NCBI GenBank assembly: GCA_029721515.1
Contig: CM056556.1
Span: forward strand, 13,660,098 to 13,724,097
DNA length: 64,000 bases
From: Synanceia verrucosa
Taxonomy: Eukaryota; Chordata; Actinopteri; Perciformes; Synanceiidae
Direction: 5' to 3'
Shown here piece by piece: positions 1 to 13,200 of the stretch (position 1 is its first letter; each line of letters begins with the position of its first letter). A program made the position numbers and the translations under genes. Below the pieces are notes generated by a model. That model saw only the letters and a list, made by a program, of their open reading frames with translations, was not told the DNA's origin and made no database searches.

Positions 1-142
1 TCAAAGATGATAGCAGCCAATATGTTGATTCCTCGCATGTCGTCTGGATTAAATCACTAACTGGGGTACTGGGGTTAAAATCCCCCAAACACATGTCCGG
101 AAAAAGCAGAATCAGGTTAATATTGTGGCGTGAAAAACGTAC

Positions 143-2827
143 CGACAAAACAGTTGCTTCTCTTCTTCTCCAGCACCTGGCTGATGTTGCGCACACTGCA
201 GATGGAGAACTTATTATTGTTGAGCTTGTCTCCTGATGTAGCTCTTGCATACATGATATAATTGCCCTTCTCCTTCTTGTCTTGGCTCTTGGATTCTCCT
301 GGGGTGCACTCAGATCCAGAGTCGTGCTGAGGATGACAAAGAAAAAAAAAATCACAGGTTAAAAAGAAGAAGGGACAGAAGTGTGAGAGCCTAATGAATC
401 CATTCTAACTGTGCATAAATGTAGCACATCTAAGTAACTCACCGGGGAGCCAAAGTTGTGTCCTACTTCATGTGCAAAAGTGATATGGGAGACTTTTGGA
501 GGTACGTGGGAGGCATAGTTCTGTACAGTGATTATACCAGTGTTCAGAGACTTCTTTTTTCCATCTGAGTACAGCTTGCTTTTTTCACAGATGCCTCCGG
601 AGCTCCCTGCAGAGGAAAAACATGCGTTGAAACAAACTTTCCTCCAAAACACGGCTACAAAACGTGAGGCATTTTGCTTATTAAAAGGGAGAGAATGTGA
701 TTAATGTCATGATATTTTTTTAATTAATGTCCAGATGACATAATGCCTTACTTCAAAACATACTGAGAGTGATTTATCATGTTAACATATTTACAGAACA
801 AGTTAGATTCAAATTGTGAGTCATTGCCAGCAGGAGACAACCTCCCACAATAAATGTAGCGCCGAAAACATCTTAGTTACTATTTCAACAGTAACAGAGA
901 GCAACAAATAAATTGCTGGGGCCACAATGAAAACCTTTGAGGAATCACCACATTTGCATACTGTCTGAGGTGATATTGAAGCTGCAGTTGGTGTGCAATC
1001 CAGATAAGTTGTAAATGATGGATGCCTCAGGCAGCACGGTGGTGTAGTGGTTAGCACTGTCGCCTCACAGCAAGAAGGTACCAGGTTCGATTCCCGATCC
1101 GGGGCCTCTCTGTGTGGAGTTTGCATGTTCTCCCCGTGTCTGCTTGGGTTCTCTCCGGGTACTCCGACTTCCTCCCACCATCCGAAAAAATGCGTGAGGA
1201 TTAACTTAAGTTGCCCGTAAATGTTAATGGTTGGCTGTGCCCCGTGATGAAGTGGAGACTTGTCCAGGGTGTACCTTGCCACCTCATTGCAAGGCACAGA
1301 GACAGACAACCACTCACACTCACATTCACACCTACAGGCAATTTAAATTAGCCAATTAACCTAATCCCCATGCATGTTTTTGGATGGTGGGAGGAAGCCG
1401 CAGTACCCAGAGAGAACCCACGCAGACACGGGGAGAACATGCAAACTCCACACAGAAAGGCCCTGGGATTTGAACCCTTGCTGTGAGGCAACAGTGCTAA
1501 CCACTACACCACCGTGCTGCCCTGACATAGATTAGGTGAAATCAAAAGTAGATTACACCCTCTGCTGTTTAAAAAGGGCATCGCTATTCATTTTTCATCT
1601 CAGCCGATTTGAACCGTCACACATTTGTATTGATTTTTTTTCCTCGCAATGCATCGTTACATCCCTACTGAACACTGGGTGTCCCTAATGATAATGTGTA
1701 AGATAGTTTGCTGGCTGTTTGTAATAAATGCTCCAAGCAAGTGTTGCAGGGAGGGAAAAATAGCACAAGCTTTAACACTTCAAACCTGAAAAGTTACCTG
1801 AAACCATTGCTTCGACTGAGTTTTGAAAGCGTATGAGGTTTTAAAAAAAAGTTATAGTGCATCACTACATACAACCCTGAAAAAATTCACACTATACATT
1901 AGACTATATGTTGAATAACTGGTTGATAGTTTGCAGTTTCTGAACACCGGTAATGTTCTTTTACCCGAAGGAGCTCCCACCCAGGCCAAACCCAGCACCC
2001 CATCATCGAAGTCTCTGTCGGTGAAAACATAAGCCAAGCAGTAGTCGTCATGGTTCTGCTCCGAGTTCAGCTCCAGGAACTTCTCCACACCAATGTTGGC
2101 AAAGCGAAATGGGTTAGACCGGTCCCGCTCGTCACTGGTGGTGTTTATCTACACAAGAGACAATGAGTTCAGATAGAAGAAGAGACCAAATCGAAAATCA
2201 CTCAATCATCAAATTCAAATCTGTGTTAAGACTCACCCTGATCCTTTTCACCATGAAGCTGATGTTGCGGATGCCCATGAAGTCTGTGCCCTGATAGATA
2301 GCATCAATGGCCTTCACGTGACTGGAAATCTGAAAGCATAAGATATTAAAAAATGCTTCAACAATGAGTGTATGTTTCTGTACACTCCTGTGTTTTCTCC
2401 ACCTCAGTGTGCTAGTGTGGCCGTGTGGCTTTCCACAGCTGTCCTCTCTGCAGTGTGAGTGTAGATTAGTGTGTGAATGTCATTATGTCAATACTGTATA
2501 AATCTAATTCTGCTAAAATTCAAAACAGCACTAAGTGAGAAACAGTGACTGTGTATCACCTGAGCAATGACAGCCTCTCTGCTCTTGTAGTACTTGTAGA
2601 AGAGGTGGTCAGTCTGAATAAAAAGTTGGCAGGTATTTTTCTCAACCTGGGCCATCCTCTTCTTCCTCAGCAGCACAGGGTCATTAAAGCTTGCCTCGGT
2701 GTGGAAGTCCTGATACGAGGAGACAAGGGGTAGGAAACGTACTGTATATATAACATTTCAACAACAACAACATTGTGGTTTTTCAGCTGCAATATTCTCA
2801 CAAACTGTGAAACATGCCCTGTGAAAT

Positions 2828-2875
<48 letters not shown>

Positions 2876-5800
2876 AATAAATATATTGGAAATAAACATT
2901 AATATATTAATACTTTTTTTATTCACATGATAGAAATTAAGGTGTTTAATGTGATTTCTGGCTAGAATCTTTGTTTGGATTAGAAACAACTTGGTATTTT
3001 TTGTCATGCAGTGAATTTTCAGATACATAAATGAGGAATTAAAGGATTAAAGGATTCTGGAAATATATTCAGAACAACAGTAAATTAGGAAATTAAATGG
3101 CCTTTGTGGTTTTTCCAAAGACAAGGATATTGACATAATTTGTCTTGCTCAATCCGTGGAAGCCAAAGAGATCACTGACAGCTCTTCTCAAATGAAAAGA
3201 AATAAAATATGGAACCTCTTTTGAAGACTGGATGGTCTAACTAAACCACATCTTGTGATGCTTACATTTTTATGCCATCTCACAATTTACCAAAAACCTC
3301 ACAAAAGGTCCAACCTCTTTTCTTTTATATGAACACACACACAGCAGCTTTTTATTGTCCTCATCAAATATAGTGTTACTATTATGCTTGTACTGAACTG
3401 TATCGATACATGAAATTCATTTGCCAAAAAATAAACAAAACTAAGGCTAACAAGTGTTGCTTGGCTAGGTATAGAATACAGAAAACCCAGCACAGTCACA
3501 TTTAACAAATGTTTGGCTAGTTATCAACACAGTAACCAAGCTTTCTTATTTATTATTGTGAGTTCAGGAGTAGTAATATTTTCCATAGTTTTAAAAATCA
3601 AACATATTCATGGGAACCTTTTTCCTGCTGTTGTGATGAGCTACTAATTAATTGCTCAGATAGACATTAATTGGGCTTAGATAAGTCTATTCTCACCAGT
3701 ACATATAACCTCAAAGGTCACAGAGATTTAAAAAGGCACCCATGAGTATCTCTGACCCTGACTAAAACCAAATCATCCCTTAAATAGATACTGTAAGCGT
3801 TTACTGTGGTGTGTGATGAAGTTCACCTTGGGTGGCTCCACTACAGCCGAGGCTTGGTACTTCTTCATCCTCTCAAACACTGAGCTATCGGCGCAGCCTC
3901 CCTCTGGGCCGTACTTGTGTGGATAGTCTGAGTGAGAGAGGCAGACACAACACAGTTAGGATTATGGGAGACAATGTCAGCTACTTAACCCCCTGAGTCT
4001 CTCTATTTCTGGTGCTATTCATGATCAGCTAATGGATGTACTTACACGCCACTTGAGCCTAGCTTTGTTATGTGAGCGTTTACGGGCTTGTCGCTCTTAT
4101 AATTGGTTCCTCTCACATTTCTATTTAATTCATATTAAATCTGTGACTAAAACTGCCTTCTTCCACCTCAAGAACATCTCCCGGCTCCAGCCATCGCTCC
4201 CTGGCTCGTTGGCTGAGACTCTTATCCACGCCTTTTTCACCTCCCACTTGGACTACTGCAGTGGAGTCCTGTCTGGTCTACCTGCCAAAGCCCTGGGCAG
4301 GCTCCAGTACATCCAAAATTCTGCTGCCAGGATTCTCACCCACACCAAGCCATGGGAGCACATCACACCAACACTGATCCGTCTTCACTGGCTCCCTGTC
4401 AAGACCCACTCCACCTTCAAACTTCTCCTCCTCATCTACAAGTCCCTTCAATGGCCTTGCTCCCCAGTACCTATCGGACCTTTTTCACCCCTATTCTCCA
4501 TCCCGGTCACTTCGCTCCTCTGACACTGGTCTGCTCACCATCCCTCACACCAAGTTGTGAATATTTGGTGACAGAGCCTTCAGTGTCGCAACACCCACCC
4601 TCTGAAACTCCCTCCTATCAGACATCAGGAATGCTTCATCCCTGGAGACATTCAAAACGCCTCAAGAACAACCTTTACATTGAGTCTTACAATCTCTAAA
4701 TTCATATGTTTTAGTGACAGTTTTTCTTTGTGTTAATTAGTTATTGCCCTCCCTGTAAAGCATCCTTGGGTTCCTTGAAAGGTGCTATATAAGTTTATGT
4801 GTATGTATGTATGTATGTAAGTATGCTTAGTGTTCACTATCAGTGCCATCATTGTAAAGACTGCTATAATGAGCCAGTTGCCCAAAAGAAACAGTGATAC
4901 TCAGCAACTGAGCACCCCGGGTATCTCTTCTCACTGGGGGCTGATGACACCAGTCTGCCACCATCAGGTCAGCCACCCTAACCTTGCACTTCCCCGTCCA
5001 CACGTTTACATATGCGTGCATCCAATTATACACACTCAATGATTACAACCTGTCAAAAGTATTTGTGTAGCAGAATTTGCAAGGGACTCACGTATGTCGT
5101 CTTCGTGATAGATGACGGAGTGGAAGGGCACATCTTTGTCCTCCAGGTATCTCTCAGCAGGTTCCACGTAGTAGGTGCCATGGTAGCTCTGAATGAAGCC
5201 CTCAAACTTTCCATCCACAATGGAGCCATGAGTCAGGGTACCCTTTTCACCTGGCAATCCAAAATACAGAAGTATAGGTGTCAGGGTGCTCACACATGAT
5301 GTAGCTATAAGAGATGCAGTGACACATTAAAACAAGTATTTTAAATGAGATGGATAGTGGTGTTACCGTAGATTTCTCCTGTGTAGATATGAGAGGTATC
5401 AAATGGAATCTCGTCTCCTGAAACATCTACCTTCAAATCTTGGGAAAACAAGTTGGTATCCCTCTTCATTCGTAAATTAAAATGCCTGAAATGGAAGAAT
5501 TGAGACTGTAGTCAATAGGAAAAATTAAAGATATTTGAATGCAATGACAGAGGTTACAAATTGTTTATTTCCAAAACTGTCTGCTGACATTATTCTGGTT
5601 ACAGAGTGCAAGACTATGGATTTGGTTGTGGATCTGAATTTGAACTCACTCTGAGAGATGAGCAATAATCAGCCAGTATGTATTTGAGGAAAAGGAAAAT
5701 GCAAATGAAAATGGAAGAAAGGTGAGAGGAAGGGCATGGTTTGGCAGAGAGGAAACATCTAAGCTGTTTTTGTTGCAAAAGGGAAGTTGTATCTTGTAAG

Positions 5801-8800
5801 AGAGAAGAAGCAGTAAATTAGGACCCCTAGAACACTGTTCTTTGTCGTTTAAACATATGGCTGGGAAACAAAGATCCAACAGTAAATCTTGGTTTGTGTG
5901 CAACACCTACACAATGCTCTGTTGTCTGTAAGCTACTGTTCTGTAGGTCAGACACTGCAGGTAGATTAACTGCAAAAAAAACATTGTAAAATTTAGATTG
6001 GAAAATGATGGTCACATGACATGATGGCACATAAATCTGGTGTGTGTGCAGAACATATTGTACCACAATTATTTTCTGATATCGCTTAATCTCAAGGGGA
6101 AAGTGTAAGATACAAACACGCACATACAGAAGCAGAAGATGGATGGGGTATTGCAAATTAAATGTGCCTCAAGCTTTGCCGTGAATTCAAAGGAAAAGAA
6201 GCTGACACATTCCTGCTTTTCAAAGGAACTGATATTTTCCTTCTGTGTGTTTGTTTGCACAGCTCTTATTGTTCTCTTCCCTATTAAGTGGCATCAGAGT
6301 TTGGGAACAGCAGGCTCTGCTACAGGCAGGACGATAAACAGCCTTCACCAAGCTCCCAGCCAGATGGTCTTGACTTTGTCATGGAGAGGTTATGGACACG
6401 TTCGAACAATCGAACGACACGGCCTTTTGAGAATGCTGGCTGAAGAACCATGACTTCCTGTGTCCATCCCTCCATCTTCTATGGCTTCAAGGGGTTTACC
6501 ACCCAGGTATCAAGTGTACACAAAAGCACCCTGGAAACACCTGATCCATAACAGGGTCTACTAACACACGCACCACACACACACCATTTCTCTTTTCTTG
6601 ACCTGCAAGTATTTATAGACTGTGGAAGGGAATCACACAAGGACTGAGACTAACAATCATTTTTATTATTGATCAATCTGCTGACAAATCTTCCCCATTT
6701 ATTGATTACTTGTTTTAAGAATGCATGTCCTCTAATAGCTTGATTTGTCAAATCAACTGTCCAAAGTTCAGACTCAGACTATGCTGCAGCCAACCTCCAT
6801 CTCTAATCAGAAACGGTGTAGGCATAAGGGGATGAGTTTTGCAAATAGACAGACAGGCAAATTAAGATACAATGACAGCCAGAAAGAATGTCACTTCGGG
6901 TTAATAGCTGGAAAACTGACAAACCTTCCATGGGCGTGAAAATCTAAATGAAGGAACTTGTCTTCATGAGAGAGCGCCCTCTTGGCCCGCTGGTGGTTGC
7001 TGTGCAAAAGCTCTGTGTCGTAGGACAGGCCTTCATAGTGACGAATGTACTTGTTCAGGGGATTTCTATAGTGTCCTGTGTGAAAAGAACAGAGGAACTC
7101 AAGTCATCAGCAAACGAGGGACATACAAGCCTTAATAAACAAATTAATGACAACATCACTAACATCTTTGGTGTGTAGATACAGTGTTTTTGTTCTGGAT
7201 TGTAAACGGATGTGCAATTTGAAAGTGGACAAAATTTTCTGTTGTGTCTGAGGGCTTATTACATAGAAATGACAGAAATTACAAAGGGGTAAAAATATAC
7301 ATATAAAAGAGAAAGTGCACACTATGTCATGTAGAGGAAAATATGTCTGTATATATCTGTCACATGGAGGATTTTAGATGGCTGAGAAAAATGCTAGTTT
7401 AACATGTTTGGCGATACATTTCAAACATTAAATACCCTAATTTAAGTCTTTATGGTGACATTAGGGCACTGCTGTGCTTTAGAGTAAATAAGTAACCAAG
7501 GCATGGTGCCAAAAAAAAGGGATGATCAAGCAGATGCATGACAGACAGGATTAAAATGATGGAACCACATATTAGACCTGTATGGTCTGTGTATTAAAAT
7601 TCAGATAAATATGTTTTAAGTCAAATGGATGCCAGCTTTGGAGCTGTGCTCAACAACAGCCCTCAGCATCACAGCATAGTTATTTTGCCACCAGAAGAGT
7701 GGGTGGTGAGCTCGAAGCAAAAAGATTTCCCACCCATTTCACCAACTGTTTCACACTCAGCAATCTGACGACAAACTCCATTTCAGGAAAACATAGTAAT
7801 TGTGTTTAGGCTATTTAAGTGACTTCCTTACCATTATGGATGTTTAGACAGAAAACTGAGCATACCAGTGAGTCTTTAAGATCATACGTTTGTGCCTCAA
7901 GCATATAAACCAACAGAAGTATCTCCAGTAAACACAGAATGTGTAATAAGTACTGTCTGACAGGTAATTATGGCTGACTAGTGATCCATAAATTAGCCTA
8001 CAGGATTCAATATGAGTAGGAAAAATCAGTAAGTAGACCTGGTTTCAGCTACTTCTGTTCATGTGAAGTATGAAATATTTAGGTGCTAACAGTAAATTTT
8101 TCATTGAGGTGAATATGAGAAGTGAAGGCCATGACTATTCTGGGATATTTTAATTTAGCAATAAATACAAAATATAGTATGATACGTATTGAATACACGT
8201 TTCTTTGATCACCCAAACCATCTGAAGTATTGAAAAAGCTATTTGAAAAACACAACACTGATGGCATTATGTGAGGAAGCTGATCACATTCATCGTGCAA
8301 TTTGATTTTACCACAAGAGCTGGCTATTAGGTAAAAAAAAAAAAAGTGACTGCCACTTTGACAAGAAACCAGTTTGAGATTAAACACTGACGGTCTGATA
8401 AAATATGCACCCTACAACTAACTGACACTCTGACAGAAGTAAATTACAGTCACGTGCAGCCCGTTTTACTTTACTGGTAAACGATTCAGAAACACAGCAG
8501 CGGCATTGAGCAGGTCTACGGTGCTATAATATCATTTTAAGTACGTACATCACAACTCAATACTGAATTTCAGAGTGACAATTTCGTTTACACAAAAATC
8601 ACACAGCCGAATTCTCATCTACGTAAATTACAGAATCCAGACAGTACGTTAAATTACAGAAAAATGACAACCCAGTACTGACCAGTCACCTCAGACCATA
8701 GGTCCCAACAGACAACAAAATGAAGCCAGCAAACCTGAGAACTTGCCCGTCGTAAAAACTGCACCGACGTGGTGCAGGTAATATTATGCCAGTGGCTGAC

Positions 8801-9281
8801 CGTATTATTTGTGACAGACATCGCACCTTAGCGTCTAAAGCGTTAGCTAGCGCACAGCTAACGGTCCGTTAACACAGTCGGCATCACCATCTTCTCATAA
8901 CAATGGCTGTCGGCGCTATTCACACGATAACAACAAAACCGACCCAAACCCGACAATAAAAACGGTGACAACACACACAAATAACTAGTCAATATCGCTT
9001 CATTTTAATCAACTGCACGAATCCAAGTCAGCTTTAACGCTATACATCATCTGTTAGCTTGAAGTAATACGGCAAAAAGGGTGCAGTCCTCTTCATAACA
9101 AGCAGGCCTTGCTTATCCCTCTGGTAGCTAACGGGCTACCAGCCTCTCTGCTTCCCTTAGCTTCATGGAATCAACACAACTTGTAACGTTTTCTCCTCAA
9201 AACGTCTCACTCACCTTGAGTGTAGTTCAGTAAATACACGAAGAGGAAAACTTTGAGAAGAAGCATGTCGGACAAATCCAT
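143..9281 (-). CDS. adam10: ADAM10 metalloprotease, 5' part (C-terminus beyond left edge)
   Basis: Type I membrane sheddase (alpha-secretase; cleaves Notch, APP, cadherins). Ten coding exons, in gene order: 9281-9215, 7075-6925, 5485-5367, 5250-5092, 3927-3827, 2709-2560, 2329-2237, 2148-1965, 606-443, 326-143. They join in frame to about 457 codons. What is seen: a hydrophobic signal peptide (starts [14 protein letters not shown]); an upstream proprotein-convertase site RAKR in exon 2; a lone prodomain cysteine (about C177, GGCADSS) that would act as the cysteine switch; a furin site RKKR at about 214-217; then the catalytic domain with the zinc motif [11 protein letters not shown] (H387, E388, H391, H397) split across the last two exons. 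The disintegrin, Cys-rich, transmembrane and cytoplasmic parts are missing only because the window ends. The intron after 6925 uses the weaker donor GTTTGT. Near-identity to vertebrate ADAM10 around the active site makes the call firm; the paralogue (a or b) cannot be told. Confidence 0.95.
1029..1524. repeat. Two inverted copies of a tRNA-headed teleost SINE
   Basis: A plus-oriented copy (about 1029-1285) starts with a tRNA-like head: an A-box-like stretch near TAGTGGTTAGCACTG and a perfect B box GGTTCGATTCC at 1084-1094, followed by the widely seen body TGTGGAGTTTGCATGTTCTC. A second copy of the same family lies in reverse orientation at about 1290-1524, so the pair forms a long imperfect palindrome inside an ADAM10 intron. 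A third, partial copy is at 55390-55630. Family membership is recognised from memory of common fish repeats. Confidence 0.75.
2832..2872. repeat. (CA)n microsatellite
   Basis: Uninterrupted CA dinucleotide run of about 40 bases in the ADAM10 intron between the exons at 2560-2709 and 3827-3927. Open reading frames of repeated Val-Cys across it are artefacts. Confidence 0.95.
4050..4823 (+). mobile_element. 5'-truncated L2-type LINE (reverse transcriptase C-terminus and 3' tail)
   Basis: Inside an ADAM10 intron, on the opposite strand to the gene. The reading frame at about 4138-4470 encodes the C-terminal reverse-transcriptase region typical of L2/Maui-like elements ([42 protein letters not shown]). 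Frames shift after about 4450, so the ORF is decayed. The 3' end has the familiar L2-style tail (AAGCATCCTTGGGTTCCTTGAAAGGTGCTATATAAG) broken into GTAT tetranucleotide repeats at 4798-4823. It is a dead, 5'-truncated insertion. Confidence 0.8.
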
Positions 9282-9420
9282 TGTTAGAGCATTGAAACCG
9301 TCCTCACTTTATTGTCCTACTTAGAGGCGCAGACGCCCTGTGTGTTTATTGCACCTTCCTCTCATCGCCTCCTCGCTCCAGCGTCGTGACGTCAGACGTC
9401 AAGCTTGGCATCCCTTCCCC
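9282..9420 (-). promoter_or_regulatory. ADAM10 promoter region with perfect CRE palindrome
   Basis: Just upstream of the ADAM10 start codon on the minus strand, positions 9387-9394 read TGACGTCA, a full palindromic cAMP-response element, followed by a second partial GACGTC at 9395-9400. The surrounding 100 bases are fairly GC- and CpG-rich compared with the AT-rich flanks, and no TATA box is visible. Position, about 105 bases above the ATG, suits a core promoter, but the transcription start is not determined. Confidence 0.5.
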
Positions 9421-9691
9421 CCAAACGCTTCCATGATCCAGGCCTGCATGCATACAACGGCCTGGTGTAATGTAATGTCTGCCGTCTATACATCTCCTCC
9501 CCACCATTACAGGCAAATCAGAAAATAACAATAATAAAATAGTAGAAATGTTTCTTCAACAGTGTTCACCTCACCTCTTACCTTTACATATTACAAAGCA
9601 GCTCAATGACAGTTCTTTAATTGAATGCCATTAGTATTTCATTCAAAAATAATAATTGGTAACTAGTTTGATCATCAATTTATATTTATAT

Positions 9692-9697
9692 TTTATT
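9692..9697 (-). terminator. Candidate FAN1 polyadenylation signal
   Basis: AATAAA on the minus strand, about 585 bases past the FAN1 stop codon. It would give a 3' UTR ending only a few hundred bases above the ADAM10 promoter, so the two minus-strand genes lie tail to head with very little spacer. Placement is by motif only. Confidence 0.35.
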
Positions 9698-10281
9698 AAA
9701 TAAAAACACTAAAGCACAGCTCCATCTACTCAGTTGTGAGGATGTGCTCCCTTTCTCTGTCCAATGTGACAGCTGCTGTGTTAAACTCCCTGTCTTACTG
9801 GAACAAACAAGCATCATGACAACTTCAGCTCTCATTACATTTTATAGAACAATGAATCACATAAAGACGAAAACAAAAAGCAACTATGTCTATAATTGAA
9901 AAAACCATGAATGGCATTTTTCACTGGTAGTGGTAAACAGCATACTTCCAGGCATATTATCACAGTACTTACTTGCATAACAACTTCTTGTAGAGTAGAG
10001 ATGTCATACAATTCATAAGCAGCCAACTAAATGTGAGTTTTTGTTGCTTGGCAACCCAATATCCTGAGACTATAGTGTTGCCAAAGAAAAGGAAACCACC
10101 ATTCCTTCATGCATCAGCATGCAGGCAAGCTATTTATGATTCTCAGTGACGATCTTCATCTCATGATGCACTTCTCCCTGTTAAAGGCAGTGGTAACCCT
10201 GACGTTGATGCCACAGGTCACAAGGCACACTCCTCGGCATGAGCCATTTGTGATTTATGGAATATAAATGGACAGTTATAT

Positions 10282-13200
10282 TTATTCCAGACGAGCTCCT
10301 CTGGCTCCAGTAGCCATCACGTGACACACCTCCACATCAGCCCCCAGCTTCTGCAGCTCATCCAGCCAGAGCTGTTGCTTCTGGGACAGCCTATCACTGG
10401 GCCCTTTCACCTCCACCAGCTACAACAAGACACACCACATCACAATGCACTCAGCAGTATACTCCATGAAACCACCAGACTTAAAACAGTTAGGCATCAC
10501 AGAGAAAAATATATAATTCAAAGAGCCAGGAAGTGATGTGATGTGATTTCACCTTGTAGCTGTTGTTTGAGGTGTTCCATACCACTAGATCAGGCAAACC
10601 TCCACGGCAGTGTCTGTAGTCTTTCGCCATTCGTGTTATTACCCCACCTAGGAAGGCTCCACCCAGACATGACACTAGAGACTGCAAATACAGTACAAAA
10701 GCAGTTATGTAGTGCCATGATAGCACCGACAATAGCACACGTGGACGAAGCATGTGTAACATTTATATGTAAGTACAAATGTGATGTGATGTTTATTACT
10801 GTAGTGTAGTAGTGTAGATGTGATGTCGTACTGGGATGCGTTACAGTGAAATGTGTTTCTAATATTAATTTCCACCTCATGTTTATAAATGGGGTGGGCA
10901 AAACATTAGATATAACTCTCCATATACTGAAAATTATAACCATAATATTATGTAATAAAAAATACGTAATTAAAAAATAGTATTTGAATGACAGTCTCAA
11001 TCAAAACTGAAGATGATCATTTTTGTAAGGGTATAATTTATGGCCAAGCTGTTGCACTGAGCTCATTAGGTGTGTATAGGTGAGTATTTATTCACTTATT
11101 AGTAATAGTACCTGTGCCTGTTGTAGGGATGAGAAACATTCCCAGCTGATCAGTGAACACACTTTACCCTCCTGGGAGGTCCAACTATCATCCATCATGT
11201 TATGCAGAGTCTCCACAGATGACTCACTGAGTAACTGCACACGAGAATCAATCACCTCTTTTCTGTTCTCATAGAAACAATCAGTGTAAAGATCCAGGGG
11301 ACACGTCTGTGAGTGGAAAGGAAGATGAGTTACACCAGTATTCGGTAGATTCATAGATAACACTCCATACACAGAGCTTTCTTTACCTGGTACTGATTTC
11401 TGAAAACATCTGGAATCCCCTCCATAAAAATAATGTCCCATAGCAGAAGAGCAAATAAAGTTGAGAACGTCGAGCCCTCTCCATGGATCCCTATGACATT
11501 AATAATGGAAATACAATAGTTGAAGCTGAAATATTATAATAAATATTTGTATAGGTGAAGCAAACTGCTTACCTTGGTCAAAGCCTAGTTGGCGGTAATG
11601 CGCTAAAGACAGCTCTTCCACAGAGCATATTACAGTGGCATCAGCACCCTCTTCCCCATCTCTACTTGCAGGTAAAAGAAACCTTGATTTCCCCATGCCT
11701 CCTTCATGAGGGAACAGCTGTCCTCGGATGGTCACCTGCAGACAAAACAGTAATTCATAAATCTACTGTCTTACATACACTAACCTTTGTTAATAGAAGC
11801 CCAAATACTGACATATTGTGCTTAACTCACATGTGTTACATCTTGAACTTGGATAGTGGGTAGGTCTTTTAGTTGCAGGCGATACTTCTTCAAGCTGGCA
11901 GACTCTTTCATCCTAACAGCTCTCTGATGAAGAGAAAGTTTGTGTCCAGTTCGCACCAGAGGGTCTGACAGCCCATTTCTGATAGCACAAATAGCCTAGA
12001 AGCAATGGGGGAAGACCATAGTCATATAACTGAAAACACAATAGCTGTTACTGAACACATACTCACACAAAGAGATACATGATGAAAAAGAATGGATAAT
12101 GAATAATGGTGCTGACTTGCTCAGGTTTTTTAAGGTGCTGGTGAAGGTTTAGTGCCAGTCTGTCCCACCATCGTCCACGGCTATCAGGACAGCACACAGA
12201 CTGCGACAGTAAGGACCGCAGCTCCTCTACCGCTTCCTGTAACACATAAATAGAATGTCTTTGACTTCTGTTTACGTACTTTTAACTTCTTATAGACTTG
12301 TGTGAGGGTAGATAAGGTCAGAAGACCTCATAGCGACGTAGCCTCTGCAAGATCTCCACCCCTCTGGATAAGATCCGAGTGTAAGCCCATCCTGCGGTGA
12401 AGCTGCGCAGGAACACAGGCAGCTCCTCCTGGTGACTGTCCAACACAATGTTAATATTAACAATAAACAATATCCAGGGACTCTGTTCTAGACAGACACA
12501 AATAAACAGATTTATCAGATATTATGTCACCTGAAGTCATGGTTTTTCCTCAGTTCCTGCCAGACATTTTTGGCAGTAGTGTAAAGCTCCATGGCCTCTT
12601 CCCACTGCCCTCCCTGCATAGCTGAGGTTACCTCTTGCAGGGCTCGTATGGATGCCTCATATCTAGAGTGATGGATGAAAATATGATTATTTATTCTTGT
12701 GTAACTTAATTTTACCCTCAGACACTCACCTGATAAGATCCTCTCTATCCTGGAACACCTTGGCCCTACGCTGCACTGTGTAGTCGGGGAAAGCCAGGCG
12801 CCCTGAGTTAACCAGCAGTATGGTGAAGAGCTGGCTCTGCCCACCGGCGGCCATCTCCTCCTCATCCATGGTGTCCGTCAGAGAGAAGAGGAGAAGGATA
12901 CGAGAAAAGACAGCCCGTGGACCACGACACAGGCGCACACAAGAACTTGCAAGCTGCTTTGCCCTTAAAGGTTAGAGAGAGCCGGGGTTAGATTATTACT
13001 GCAATACTAGTACTGTGAATATTTGATGATCTCACCTTTTGAGGATAACAACCCCAATGTTGTTCTGAGCAGCAGTCAGGGAGAAGAAGGACTTTTGCCT
13101 GCTCAGACGGAGAAGTCCGTCCACCAGCTGCTGTTTCTGAGTCCCAGAATTGCCCAGATGGAAAGTCTTAGCCAGAGCTTTGAGTTCAGGAGCAGGCAGG

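Noticed and set aside
1045..1094. A tRNA gene suggested by A and B boxes
   Set aside because: The B box is perfect, but no full cloverleaf with paired acceptor stem was found, and the following text is the known SINE body. It is a retroposed tRNA-like head.
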